Assembly (NCBI RefSeq): GCF_907177275.1
Contig: NZ_CAJSLV010000101.1
Span: 1 to 34,616, forward strand
DNA: 34,616 nt
DNA from: Actinacidiphila cocklensis
GTDB taxonomy: Bacteria > Actinomycetota > Actinomycetes > Streptomycetales > Streptomycetaceae
Reading direction: 5' to 3'
A program made the position numbers and the translations under genes. Positions 1 to 8,533 of this stretch are shown piece by piece. Each line of letters starts with the position of its first letter. The stretch's first letter is position 1. Below the pieces are notes generated by a model, which saw only the letters and a list, made by a program, of their open reading frames with translations, was not told the origin of the DNA and searched no databases.

Positions 1-260
1 TCCGCGAACGAGGGGAAGGACTCGGCCGGGCGGCCGGGCGGCGGGACCTCCGGCCGGGCCGCGGTCAGGTCGGCGCGCAGCCGCAGCCCCTGCGGCGACA
101 GGTAGTAACTGTGGTGCCCCGCGCGGCCGTGCGGCACCGCGAGCCCGCGTGCGACGAGCGCGGCGCACACGTCGGCCCTGGCGGCCAGCCGCCCGGTCGC
201 CGGGTCGGAGCCGGTGACCGCCCGCCGCTGGGCCGCGGTCAGTGCGGTGCTCATCGTCAT
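1..260 (-). CDS. Unrecognised protein, N-terminal part only (cut by window edge)
   Basis: About 86 codons of a leftward gene are visible; its 3' end lies outside the window. The ATG at 260-258 is preceded by an AGGAGG with 5 nt spacing, and a second in-frame ATG lies two codons in. The visible protein starts MTMSTALTAAQRRAVTG, is rich in Ala and Arg, and carries a short segment ending SYYLSPQGLRLRADL. That segment resembles the wing of small winged-helix proteins, but it is too short to name a family. Third-position GC bias is that of a real Streptomyces gene. I do not recognise it and assign no function. Confidence 0.55.
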   Translation of the reverse strand, partial: MTMSTALTAAQRRAVTGSDPATGRLAARADVCAALVARGLAVPHGRAGHHSYYLSPQGLRLRADLTAARPEVPPPGRPAESFPSFA

Positions 261-483
261 GGGTCCCTCCTGCCTCGGCGCCGTCCCCGGGTGCGTCCTC
301 GCACCGTATCCCGGGGCACCGACATCGCGGTCCTGCGATAACCCCGCTGAATTCCCTACGGAATTCGTAAGGGCGCCGCCCGCTGAATAGGCGGGGAAGG
401 GCAGGGTGTAGGGTCCCGGACCCACACAGAAATTCGGCGGGCGGGGCCGTACGGGCGAAGTCCGGTCTGCAATGGGAGGGTTC

Positions 484-1137
484 ATGAGACTGACGGTTCA
501 GGGCCGCAGAAGATCCGCGGCGATAGCGACGGCGGGAATGGCCGCCATGATCGGTTCCGTGGTGCTGGCGGGGCCGGCTTCCGCACATACGCCGAACTGG
601 TCGGTGACCTGCGATTCGGTGACGGTCGACCTGACGGCGTACAACAGCGATGTGCGCAACACCGTGACGCTGACCATCGTCGGCGGTGAAGGCGCGCTGG
701 TCGACCAGACGTTCGGTTCGGCCTTCCATTTCCAGGACGCCCTGCCGCCGCACGACGCGCCGCTCGACCTGCACCTGGTGGTCACGGCGGGCGACGGCAA
801 GAAGTTCGGCAGGGACGAGACCAAGACCGCGCCGGTGTGCGTCAAGCCGAGCAGCCCGTCGCCGTCCACCACCTCGCCGACGTCGCCGTCCACCACCGCG
901 GCGACCACCGCTCCGGCGACCACCGCGCCCGCCACGACGCCGCCCACCACCGCGGCGCCGAGCACCAGCCCCGCCCCGGTCGTCGCGTCCACCACGTCCG
1001 CCGGCGGCGGCGACCTCGCCGAGACCGGGAGCTCCAACGCCACGCCGATGATCGCGGGCATCGCCGTGGCCGTCGTCGCCGCGGGCGGCGGCCTGGTGTT
1101 CTGGACCCGCAGGCGCGGTTCCTCGTCCCACCGCTGA
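484..1137 (+). CDS. LAxTG-anchored secreted surface protein
   Basis: This is a 217-residue cell-surface protein. I chose the ATG at 484 because GGGAGGG (474-480) sits just upstream; an in-frame ATG at 472 overlaps that ribosome-binding site. The N-terminus is a Sec signal peptide with an Arg-rich start, a hydrophobic core and an ASA cleavage site near residue 35. A globular part of about 85 residues with two Cys follows, then a Thr/Pro/Ser/Ala-rich stalk (about residues 120-170). The C-terminus is a textbook cell-wall sorting signal: LAETG, a hydrophobic stretch, then RRR. LAxTG is the motif preferred by the class E sortases of Streptomyces, so covalent attachment to peptidoglycan is expected. 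No sortase gene is in the window. Function beyond surface display is unknown. The gene stands alone and is followed by a 14-bp hairpin. Confidence 0.9.
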   Translation: MRLTVQGRRRSAAIATAGMAAMIGSVVLAGPASAHTPNWSVTCDSVTVDLTAYNSDVRNTVTLTIVGGEGALVDQTFGSAFHFQDALPPHDAPLDLHLVVTAGDGKKFGRDETKTAPVCVKPSSPSPSTTSPTSPSTTAATTAPATTAPATTPPTTAAPSTSPAPVVASTTSAGGGDLAETGSSNATPMIAGIAVAVVAAGGGLVFWTRRRGSSSHR

Positions 1138-1523
1138 CCGGCGGGGGAAGGCCGGCCAGGAGGGCCGTCCCGGCAATACCGGCCGGAATGATCGACACCT
1201 CCGTGCGCGGCCGACCGGGGAATGCGCCATCGCAGTACGGCGCATTCCCCGGGAAAGCCGATCACGCCGGTCGCGGGCCTTCGGCCGGTCGGCGGAATTC
1301 CTTGATCGCCTCCTGCGGGTAACCCGGCCCATCAGGCACCCGTGTCACAGGTGGAGATCAACTCCCGCCGCAATCAATGGCCTTGCGGCATTTCACCGGC
1401 CTGGCCCGGCGCGTTGTGGATGATCACCACGGGACTGCCTTGCCGGGTGCCGCCATCTGTGAAAAGGCGGGGAAACGCCGCCCCTGTCCGGGTGACACGT
1501 GCGGGCCCGCCTAGGATCGAGGG
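1138..1523. other. Intergenic stretch without a gene
   Basis: No convincing coding frame is present in either strand. It holds the hairpin at 1215-1252 and, at its right end, a TAGGAT hexamer (1512-1517) six bases before the ATG at 1524, which reads as the -10 box of a leaderless transcript for the hydrolase-ABC fusion gene. No good -35 box is visible at 16-19 bp upstream of it. Confidence 0.5.
1215..1252 (+). terminator. Hairpin downstream of the surface-protein gene
   Basis: A perfect 14-bp inverted repeat (1215-1228 with 1239-1252) encloses a 10-nt loop about 80 bp after the stop codon. No T-run follows, which is common for actinobacterial terminators. Its role as a terminator is inferred. 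Confidence 0.55.
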
Positions 1524-4256
1524 ATGGATCTTCGATGGCCGCGGCGCAGGCGGTGGTTGGCCGGGGCGGGGGCGCTCGCGGTTCTGGTGGCGGGCGGCGT
1601 GGCCGTCCGGACCGCCGCGGCGGCCGGCGGCGGGGCCGCGGTGCACCGCAGTGACGCGATGCTCACCGGCGCCGGCGGCGTACGCCTGGACACCTCGTAC
1701 TTCACCACCGGCGGCAGTACCCGCAGACCCGCGGTCCTGCTCGGCCACGGGTTCGGCGGCAGCAAGGCCGACGTCCGCGGCCAGGCGGAGAAGCTGGCCG
1801 AGCACGGCTACGCAGTACTGACCTGGTCGGCCCGCGGCTTCGGGTCCTCGACCGGCACCATCGGCCTCAACGCGCGGAGCGGCGAGGTCGCCGACGTCAG
1901 CCGGCTGATCGACTGGCTGGCGGCCCGCCCCGACGTCCGGCTCGACGCACCGGGCGACCCCAGGGTCGGCATCTCGGGCGTGTCGTACGGCGGCGCCATC
2001 TCGCTGCTGGCCGCCGGGTACGACCACCGGGTCGACGCGATCGCGCCGCGCGAGACGTACTGGAATCTCGCCGACGCGCTGTTCCCGAACGACGTCTACA
2101 AGAAGCTGTGGTCCGGCATCTTCTTCTCCTCGGGCTCCGCGTCGCTCCCGGGCTCCGCACCGCAGGCCGGAACGGGCGGCGCGCCGACGGCCCCTGCGAA
2201 GTCCGCGCAGGGCGCCGCGGCGGCCCCCGCGCCCACCGACCCGCTGTGCGGCCGCTTCGCCGCCGGCATCTGCGCGCTCTACCAGCGCGTCGCCACCGCC
2301 GGCCGGCCGGACGCCGCCGCCCGCGCGCAGCTCGAAGCGCTCAGCCCCTCCGCGGTCGCGTCCCGTATCAAGGTCCCGGCGCTGATCGTGCAGGGCCAGA
2401 CCGACTCGCTGTTCACGCTGGCCCAGTCCGACGCGATGGCCACGGCGATCCGCGGGAACGGCGCCCCGGTCGCCGTCGACTGGATCGCCGGCGGCCACGA
2501 CGGCGGCGACACCGAGGACGGCAGGATCGACCGCCGGGTCACCGCCTGGTTCGACCGCTACCTCAAGGGCGCCACCGGCACCGGCACGGGACCCGCCTTC
2601 CGGGTCACCCGCACCGGCGGCCTCAACTCGACCGACGGCAGCGTGGTGCTGCGCGGCGCCGGAGGCGACAGCTACCCGGGCCTGGAGGGTACGACCGCCC
2701 GCCGGATCGCCCTGGCGGGCCGCGAGCAGCGGATCACCAACCCGGCGGGCGGCGCACCGCCGGCGATCTCCGCGCTGCCCGGCACCGGTTCGCTCGGCGC
2801 CCTGTCCGCGCTCGGCGCGAGCCTGTCGCTCGACATCCCCGGGCAGTACGCGCAGTTCGAGTCGGCGCCGCTCACCGGCAGCACCCATCTGACCGGGGCG
2901 CCGACGGTGACCCTGCGGGTGGCCACCGACGCCCCTGAGGCGGTGCTCTTCGGCAAGCTCTACGACGTCACGCCCGGCGGCAAGTCGACGCTGCCCGCCG
3001 CCCTCGCCGCCCCCGTGCGGGTCCAGAGCTCACCGGGCGGCAGCAACGTGACGCTGCAACTGCCCGCCGTGGACCACGACTTCGCGGCCGGCCACCGGAT
3101 GCGCCTGGTCCTGGCGACCACCGACCTGGGCTACGCCTCACCGGCCGCGCCCGCCTCGCTGACCGTCTCGCTGCTCTCTCCCGAGCTGACCGTGCCGCTC
3201 GACAGCGCGCTCGGCGACGACGCGGCCCCGCTGCCGTGGTGGGCCTGGGCGCTGCCGCCGCTGGCGCTGCTGGCCGCGGCGGCCCTGCTGGTCACCGGCC
3301 GCCGCCGGGTGCGCCCGCGGCCCGCCGACCCGGCGCTGGCCGCGGTGCCGCTGCAGATCACCGGGCTGAGCAAGCGGTACGCCAAGTCGGCCGACCGCTA
3401 CGCCGTACGGGACCTGTCCTTCCGGGTCGAGCCGGGACAGGTGCTCGGACTGCTCGGGCCGAACGGCGCGGGCAAGACCACCACGCTGCGGATGCTGATG
3501 GGGCTGATCCGCCCCGACGACGGCGAGATCCGGGTGTTCGGCGAGGCGGTGCGCCCGGGGGCGCCGGTGCTGTCCCGGCTGGGCGCCTTCGTCGAGGGCG
3601 CCGGCTTCCTGCCGCACCTGACCGGCCGGTCCAACCTGGAGCTGTACTGGCAGGCCACCGGACGGCCGCCGCAGGACGCCCGGATGGCCGAGGCCCTGGA
3701 GATCGCCGGGCTCGGCGAGGCGCTGGAGCGCGCGGTGCGCACGTACTCGCAGGGCATGCGGCAGCGGCTGGCCATCGCGCAGGCCATGCTGGGCCTGCCC
3801 GACCTGCTGATCCTCGACGAGCCGACCAACGGCCTCGACCCGCCGCAGATCCGCGAGATGCGCGAGGTGCTGATCCGCTACGCCGCCGCCGGGCGCACGG
3901 TCATCGTCTCCAGCCACCTGCTGGCCGAGGTCGAGCAGAGCTGTACGCACCTGGTGGTGATGGACCGCGGGCGGCTGGTCACCGCGGGTCCCGTCGCCGA
4001 CATCATCGGCTCGGCCGACACCGTCCTGGTCGGCGTGGACGGCGAGGTGCCGCAGACCGTCGTCGACAAGGTCGCCGGGCTGCCCGGGGTGTCCACCGCG
4101 GTCCGCGAGGAGGACGGCCTGCTCGCGGTGCTCGACGGGCTGACCGCGGCGCAGTTCGTGGCCGAACTCGTCCGGCTGGGCGTGCCGGTGGCCCGGGTCG
4201 GGCCGCACCGCCGCCTGGAGGACGCCTTCCTGACCCTGATCGGAGGCTCGGCATGA
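1524..4256 (+). CDS. Extracellular S15/CocE-type hydrolase fused to an ABC transporter ATPase
   Basis: This is a 910-residue two-part membrane protein. Residues 1-28 form a signal anchor (RRRRW then a hydrophobic run). Residues about 50-345 are an alpha/beta hydrolase: GHGFGG near the oxyanion region, nucleophile S154 in GVSYGG, and probable partners D294 and H325. Residues about 400-555 look like the PepX_C jelly roll of X-Pro dipeptidyl-peptidases. A Trp-rich membrane segment at 571-592 leads into a complete ABC ATPase: Walker A 645-652 (GPNGAGKT), signature SQGMRQ at 742-747, Walker B ending D765-E766, switch His H798. The topology inferred is hydrolase outside and ATPase inside. The gene overlaps the permease gene by ATGA, so the two should form one transporter. 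Substrate is unknown; a peptide, ester or antibiotic export/processing role is possible. The start looks leaderless (TAGGAT, six bases, ATG). Confidence 0.88.
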   Translation: MDLRWPRRRRWLAGAGALAVLVAGGVAVRTAAAAGGGAAVHRSDAMLTGAGGVRLDTSYFTTGGSTRRPAVLLGHGFGGSKADVRGQAEKLAEHGYAVLTWSARGFGSSTGTIGLNARSGEVADVSRLIDWLAARPDVRLDAPGDPRVGISGVSYGGAISLLAAGYDHRVDAIAPRETYWNLADALFPNDVYKKLWSGIFFSSGSASLPGSAPQAGTGGAPTAPAKSAQGAAAAPAPTDPLCGRFAAGICALYQRVATAGRPDAAARAQLEALSPSAVASRIKVPALIVQGQTDSLFTLAQSDAMATAIRGNGAPVAVDWIAGGHDGGDTEDGRIDRRVTAWFDRYLKGATGTGTGPAFRVTRTGGLNSTDGSVVLRGAGGDSYPGLEGTTARRIALAGREQRITNPAGGAPPAISALPGTGSLGALSALGASLSLDIPGQYAQFESAPLTGSTHLTGAPTVTLRVATDAPEAVLFGKLYDVTPGGKSTLPAALAAPVRVQSSPGGSNVTLQLPAVDHDFAAGHRMRLVLATTDLGYASPAAPASLTVSLLSPELTVPLDSALGDDAAPLPWWAWALPPLALLAAAALLVTGRRRVRPRPADPALAAVPLQITGLSKRYAKSADRYAVRDLSFRVEPGQVLGLLGPNGAGKTTTLRMLMGLIRPDDGEIRVFGEAVRPGAPVLSRLGAFVEGAGFLPHLTGRSNLELYWQATGRPPQDARMAEALEIAGLGEALERAVRTYSQGMRQRLAIAQAMLGLPDLLILDEPTNGLDPPQIREMREVLIRYAAAGRTVIVSSHLLAEVEQSCTHLVVMDRGRLVTAGPVADIIGSADTVLVGVDGEVPQTVVDKVAGLPGVSTAVREEDGLLAVLDGLTAAQFVAELVRLGVPVARVGPHRRLEDAFLTLIGGSA

Positions 4257-5143
4257 GCGCCGCACCCCCCGTCCCCGCGCCCGCCCCCGTGCCGCCGCCG
4301 CGTACCGCCGCGCCGGGCTACCGGCCCGGCCGTACGCTGCGGCTGCGGGTCGAGGCCCGCAGGCAGCTGCGCAGGCGCCGCACGATGATCGTGGCAGCGC
4401 TGCTCGCGGCGCTGCCCTTCATCCTGATCGCCGCCTTCGCGATCGGCGGCACCCCGAAGGAGGGGCGCAACGGTCCCACGCTGATCGACACCGCCACCGC
4501 CTCGGGCGCCAACTTCGCCGCGACCTGCCTGTTCGTCTCCGCGGGCTTCGTGCTGGTGGTGCCGGTCGCGCTGTTCTGCGGCGACACGGTCGCCTCGGAG
4601 GCGGGCTGGTCGAGCCTGCGCTACCTGCTGGCGGCACCGGTGCCCAGGACCCGGCTGCTGAGCGTGAAGTTCGCGGTGGCGCTGGGCTTCAGCGCGGTCG
4701 CGCTGGTGCTGCTGCCGGCGGTGGCGCTGGTCTCGGGCACGGTCGCGTACGGCTGGGGCGACCTGGAGCTGCCCACCGGCGGGGCACTTGCCTCGGGGGA
4801 CGCGCTGCCGCGGCTCGCCGTCGCGGTGGTGTACATCTTCGTCAGCCAACTGGTCACCGCCGCTCTCGCGTTCTGGCTGTCGACCCGGACGGACGCGCCG
4901 CTGGGCGCGGTCGGCGGCGCGGTCGGGCTGACCATCGTCGGCAACGTGCTGGACGCGGTGACCGCGCTCGGCTCCTGGCGGGACGTGCTGCCCGCGCACT
5001 GGCAGTTCTCCTGGGCCGACGCGCTGCAGCCCACGCTGGAGTGGACCGGCATGCTGCAGGGCGCCTCGGTGTCGGTGTCGTACGCGATCGTGCTGACGGC
5101 CCTGGCCTTCCGCGGCTTCCGCACCAAGGACGTGGTGTCCTGA
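4253..5143 (+). CDS. ABC transporter permease, partner of the hydrolase-ATPase fusion
   Basis: This 296-residue membrane protein has a Pro-rich cytoplasmic N-terminus of about 25 residues, a basic RRQLRRRR patch, then about six hydrophobic segments. It resembles ABC-2-type permeases: a large extracellular loop after segment 1, a conserved-looking WSSLRYLLAAPVPRTRLL segment in the region of the family coupling helix, and four later helices. Its ATG overlaps the stop of the fusion gene (ATGA at 4253-4256), with GGAGG upstream inside the fusion gene, so translation is probably coupled. It should supply the channel for the upstream ATPase domain. With one NBD and one TMD gene, the transporter would be a dimer of each. 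Direction is probably export, as in most ABC-2 systems. Substrate is unknown. Confidence 0.88.
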   Translation: MSAAPPVPAPAPVPPPRTAAPGYRPGRTLRLRVEARRQLRRRRTMIVAALLAALPFILIAAFAIGGTPKEGRNGPTLIDTATASGANFAATCLFVSAGFVLVVPVALFCGDTVASEAGWSSLRYLLAAPVPRTRLLSVKFAVALGFSAVALVLLPAVALVSGTVAYGWGDLELPTGGALASGDALPRLAVAVVYIFVSQLVTAALAFWLSTRTDAPLGAVGGAVGLTIVGNVLDAVTALGSWRDVLPAHWQFSWADALQPTLEWTGMLQGASVSVSYAIVLTALAFRGFRTKDVVS

Positions 5144-5248
5144 CGCGGTCTGACGTGCCGTAAACCGACGGCCAGTCATGTCATGGTCATGGAAGATCAA
5201 AGGGAGGGCCATCCGGGTAAAACGGCGGTCGTGAACCAGCGAAGGCTC

Positions 5249-5277
5249 TTGTCCTGGGCATGATCTGTGGGTGTGAT
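5249..5277 (+). promoter_or_regulatory. Possible promoter of the S53 peptidase gene
   Basis: TTGTCC (5249-5254) and TGTGAT (5272-5277) are 17 bp apart, 45 bp before the ATG at 5323. The match to the vegetative consensus is moderate. Three copies of TCATG lie further upstream (about 5175-5191) with no known meaning. Confidence 0.35.
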
Positions 5278-5322
5278 CACGTCATCCGTCTCGTGCGGTC
5301 GTCCTCCATACAAGGAGTGTCC

Positions 5323-6705
5323 ATGCGCAGAGTCCGCCCGCGGTTCAGCGCCGCGGTCGCAGCGGCCGGAGCCACCGCTCTCACTGCCGCCGCGTTGATA
5401 GCTGCTCCGATCGGCGGCGCCGCGGCGGCGGCGCCGGCCGGCCGTGCGCCGGCCGTCAAGCCGGTGCCCGCGGTCTCCGGCCACCGGCTGATCCACGGGG
5501 AGAGCAGCCCCATGAGCAACGCGCAGTGCCAGGCGGCCTGGGGCATCAACTGCTACAACCTGCTGCAGTACCGGCAGGCGTACAACCTGAACGCGCTCTA
5601 CCGCGCCGGCGTCACGGGCAAGGGCCGCACCATCGTCATCGTGGACTCGTTCGGCTCCCCGACGATCCAGCACGACCTGGACGTCTACAGCGCCCAGTGG
5701 GGCATCAAGAGCTCCACGGTGCAGGTCGTCAAGTGGGGCGACGTGCCGCCGTTCGACCCGGCGAACCCCGACCACACCGGGTGGGCGGGCGAGAGCACGC
5801 TCGACGTCGAGATGGCGCACGCGGTCGCACCGGACGCGCACATCGTGCTGGTGGAGACCGGGGTCGCCGAGACCGAGGGCGTCACCGGGCTGCCGGAGAT
5901 GATGGACGCCGAGAAGTACATGATCGACCACGGTGTGGGCGACGTGATCACCCAGAGCTTCGGGGCCACGGAGAACACCTTCCCCGGCTTCGACAAGGGC
6001 GACTTCTCCAGCATCCAGAAGCTGCGCTACGCCTTCCAGGCCGCGGCCAGGCGCGGCGTGACCGTCCTGGCGTCCTCGGGCGACGGCGGCGCGACCGACG
6101 CGATGGCCGACGGTGCGACGGACTACCCGTACCCGGTGAACTCCTGGCCGTCCGCCGACCCGCTGGTCACCTCGATCGGCGGCACCCAGCTGCACCTGGA
6201 CGACGCGGGCGACCGCACCGCGCCCGACAGTGTCTACAACGACTACGGAGCAGGCGGCGGCGGCCAGTCGCACGTCTTCACCCGCCCCGCGTACCAGAAC
6301 GGGGTCAGCAGCGTGGTCGGTGCCCGGCGCGGCACCCCGGACATCTCGATGGCCGCGGCTGTCGACGGCGGCGCGTGGGTGTACTCCAGCTTCGACCCGA
6401 CGGCCACCGGCTGGGACGTCTACGGCGGCACCAGCGAGGCCAGCCCGCTGTTCTCCGGCGTCATCGCGCTGGCCGACCAGCTCGGCGGGCACCGGGTGGG
6501 CGACATCCACCAGGCGCTGTACGCGCTGGCGAAGGGCGGCGCCAAGTCCACCGGTGTCGTGGACGTCAAGGACGGCACGAACAACACCTATGACGGCGTC
6601 ACCGGTTACACCGCGGTGAAGGGCTACGACATGGCGACCGGCGTCGGGACGCTGGACGCCGCGCGGTTCGTTCCCGCGCTCGCGCTGGCCAGCCGGGGGC
6701 GCTGA
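5323..6705 (+). CDS. Secreted S53 (sedolisin-type) serine-carboxyl peptidase without an evident prodomain
   Basis: This is a 460-residue secreted endopeptidase. The ATG at 5323 has AAGGAG five bases upstream, so the open frame extending back to 5260 is not used. A signal peptide of about 37 residues is followed by a short linker and then directly by the catalytic domain (GKGRTIVIVDSFGSP near residue 100). Sedolisin catalytic residues can be placed: E157 and D161 in ESTLDVEMAH, D254 in SSGDGG, and nucleophile S371 in GGTSEASP. The C-terminal DVKDG...GYDMATGVGT segment fits the family Ca2+ site. Classical kumamolisins carry a prodomain of roughly 180-200 residues; here only about 60 residues separate the signal peptide from the fold. 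It is monocistronic, with a 13-bp hairpin after the stop. A role in protein scavenging is inferred. Confidence 0.9.
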   Translation: MRRVRPRFSAAVAAAGATALTAAALIAAPIGGAAAAAPAGRAPAVKPVPAVSGHRLIHGESSPMSNAQCQAAWGINCYNLLQYRQAYNLNALYRAGVTGKGRTIVIVDSFGSPTIQHDLDVYSAQWGIKSSTVQVVKWGDVPPFDPANPDHTGWAGESTLDVEMAHAVAPDAHIVLVETGVAETEGVTGLPEMMDAEKYMIDHGVGDVITQSFGATENTFPGFDKGDFSSIQKLRYAFQAAARRGVTVLASSGDGGATDAMADGATDYPYPVNSWPSADPLVTSIGGTQLHLDDAGDRTAPDSVYNDYGAGGGGQSHVFTRPAYQNGVSSVVGARRGTPDISMAAAVDGGAWVYSSFDPTATGWDVYGGTSEASPLFSGVIALADQLGGHRVGDIHQALYALAKGGAKSTGVVDVKDGTNNTYDGVTGYTAVKGYDMATGVGTLDAARFVPALALASRGR

Positions 6706-6729
6706 CCCCGACGGCGGAAACGGACAGGT

Positions 6730-6759
6730 CACCGCCGCACCGTCCCCGGTGCGGCGGTG
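6730..6759 (+). terminator. Hairpin terminator after the S53 peptidase gene
   Basis: A perfect 13-bp GC stem (6730-6742 with 6747-6759) closes a TCCC loop, 25 bp after the stop codon. No T-run is present. Confidence 0.7.
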
Positions 6760-6834
6760 GCCGTCGTGCTGCCGGGTGCCGGAAAGGCCGGATTGCGGCG
6801 GCGACTGGTTCAACTCCATTATCTGTTAGGACTC

Positions 6835-6865
6835 TTGACAGTTGGGTGGTCCAGACCAGCAGTAT
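6835..6865 (+). promoter_or_regulatory. Promoter of the GH18 chitinase gene
   Basis: A perfect TTGACA (6835-6840) is followed by CAGTAT (6860-6865) at 19 bp. The operator-like repeats begin inside the spacer and cover the -10, the arrangement described for Streptomyces chitinase promoters. The exact -10 is uncertain because of the long spacer. Confidence 0.6.
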
Positions 6866-6881
6866 TGGTCCAGACCAGCAG
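6847..6881. promoter_or_regulatory. Two tandem DasR/chitinase-type operators
   Basis: The 16-base sequence TGGTCCAGACCAGCAG occurs twice (6847-6862 and 6866-6881), with a 19-bp repeat distance. Each copy contains TGGTCCAGACCA, the near-palindromic 12-mer known from Streptomyces chitinase promoters and the core of the DasR responsive element. Because both copies lie on the promoter, repression by the N-acetylglucosamine regulator DasR, relieved when chitin breakdown products accumulate, is the expected control. Confidence 0.85.
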
Positions 6882-6923
6882 ACCGCCGTCTGCTGATCCC
6901 CCCACCTGGAAGGAGCGCGGTCC

Positions 6924-8474
6924 ATGACCGGACCCGTTCGCAGACTCCGTCTCCGCGCAGTGCTCACCGGCGTCGTCACCGCCGCCGCGTCCGCCGGACT
7001 CGCCCTCACCGGCGGCGGCACCGCCCACGCGGCCACCGCCCTGCCCAGCCACATAGCGGCGCCGTACTTCGAGGCCTACAACGGCGACAGCCTCTCCGGC
7101 CTCGCCTCCGCCTCCGGCAACAAGTACCTGACGATGGCCTTCATCCAGACCCCGTCGGTCGGCTCCTGCACCCCGTACTGGAACGGCGACAGCTCGATGC
7201 CGATCAGCCAGGCGAACTTCGGCGGCGACATCGACACCATCCAGGCCGGCGGCGGCGACGTCATCCCGTCGTTCGGCGGCTACGCGGCCGACAACGGCGG
7301 CACCGAGATCGCCGACAGCTGCACCAACGTCAGCTCGATCGCCGCCGCGTACGAGAAGGTCGTCACCACCTACGACATCAGCCGGATCGACCTGGACATC
7401 GAGGACAACTCGCTGACCAACTCCGCCGGCATCGACCGCCGCAACAAGGCCGTCAAGATGGTGCAGGACTGGGCGGCGGCCAACGGGCGCCCGATGCAGT
7501 TCTCCTACACCCTGCCGACCACCACCCACGGGCTGGAAGGCGGCTCCGTCGGCTCGGGCAGCGGCCTGGCCGTGCTGCAGAACGCGGTGAGCAACGGCGT
7601 CAAGCTCGACGTCGTCAACATCATGACGTTCGACTACTACGACAACGCCACGCACAACATGGCCACCGACACGCAGACCGCCGCCCAGGGCCTGCACGAC
7701 CAGCTCGCGGCCCTCTACCCGGCGAAGACCGACGCGCAGCTGTGGAACATGGTGGGCGTCACCGAGATGCCCGGCATCGACGACTTCGGCGCCGCCGAGA
7801 CCTTCACCACCGCCAACGCCACCACGGTCTACAACTGGGCGGTCGGCAAGGGCATCAACACCCTGTCCTTCTGGGCGCTGCAGCGCGACAACGGCGGCTG
7901 CCCCGGCCAGGGCGGCTCCGACACCTGCTCGGGCACCACCCAGAGCACCTGGCAGTTCAGCCACACCTTCGAGCCGTTCAACGGTGCGAGCACCCCGCCG
8001 CCGGCCAACGACTTCTCGGTGTCGCTGACCCCGGCGGCCGGCACCGCCACCGCGGGCGGCTCCACCACCTCCAGCGTGCACACCGCGGTGACCGCGGGCG
8101 CCGCGCAGTCCGTCGCCCTGTCGGTCAGCGGCGCACCGGCCGGCGTCACCGCGTCGGTCAGCCCCGGCTCGGTCACCGCGGGCGGCAACGCCACTCTGTC
8201 GGTGTCGACCACCGCCTCGGCGGTCTCCGGCAGCTACGCGCTGACGGTCACCGGCACGGCGGGCGGCGTCAGCCGCTCGGCCACCTACACCCTGACGGTC
8301 ACCGGCGGCACCAGCGCGTGCACCGCGGCGCCTTGGAGCAGCACGGCGGTCTACGTGGGCGGCAACACCGTCTCGTACGGCGGCCACACCTGGAAGGCCA
8401 AGTGGTGGACGACGGGCGAGACGCCCGGCACCACCGGTGAGTGGGGAGTCTGGCAGGACCTCGGCGCCTGCTAG
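6924..8474 (+). CDS. Secreted GH18 chitinase with Ig-like and CBM5/12 chitin-binding domains
   Basis: This 516-residue secreted endochitinase hydrolyses beta-1,4-GlcNAc links. GGAAGGAG (6908-6915) precedes the ATG. Residues 1-36 are a Sec signal peptide ending AHA. Residues about 42-350 are a GH18 TIM barrel: the acidic motif IDLDIED places the catalytic acid at E160 with D156 and D158, and the NIMTFDYYD and FWALQRDN strands follow. The barrel resembles the ChiD-like bacterial subgroup in which an FGGY strand precedes the catalytic one. Residues about 365-460 are a Thr/Ser-rich Ig-like (FnIII-like) spacer. Residues about 468-516 are a CBM5/12 module with conserved aromatics (HTWKAKWWTTGETPG) and Cys at both ends. 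Two DasR-type sites control the promoter, consistent with chitin induction. Product assignment is firm; endo versus exo mode is not shown. Confidence 0.94.
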   Translation: MTGPVRRLRLRAVLTGVVTAAASAGLALTGGGTAHAATALPSHIAAPYFEAYNGDSLSGLASASGNKYLTMAFIQTPSVGSCTPYWNGDSSMPISQANFGGDIDTIQAGGGDVIPSFGGYAADNGGTEIADSCTNVSSIAAAYEKVVTTYDISRIDLDIEDNSLTNSAGIDRRNKAVKMVQDWAAANGRPMQFSYTLPTTTHGLEGGSVGSGSGLAVLQNAVSNGVKLDVVNIMTFDYYDNATHNMATDTQTAAQGLHDQLAALYPAKTDAQLWNMVGVTEMPGIDDFGAAETFTTANATTVYNWAVGKGINTLSFWALQRDNGGCPGQGGSDTCSGTTQSTWQFSHTFEPFNGASTPPPANDFSVSLTPAAGTATAGGSTTSSVHTAVTAGAAQSVALSVSGAPAGVTASVSPGSVTAGGNATLSVSTTASAVSGSYALTVTGTAGGVSRSATYTLTVTGGTSACTAAPWSSTAVYVGGNTVSYGGHTWKAKWWTTGETPGTTGEWGVWQDLGAC

Positions 8475-8496
8475 CACGCGCCAGGTTCCCTGGTCA

Positions 8497-8533
8497 GGCG
8501 GCCGGGCCGCCCCGGATTCGGGGTCCGGCCGCC
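8497..8533 (+). terminator. Hairpin terminator after the chitinase gene
   Basis: Nested stems 8497-8505 with 8525-8533 (9 bp) and 8510-8514 with 8519-8523 (5 bp) close a GATT loop, 22 bp after the stop codon. There is no clear T-run. Confidence 0.65.

Noticed and set aside
5197..6819. Long antisense frame opposite the S53 peptidase
   Set aside because: The translation is Val/Arg/Asp/Gly-rich shadow sequence without motifs, while the other strand has complete sedolisin motifs and a ribosome-binding site.
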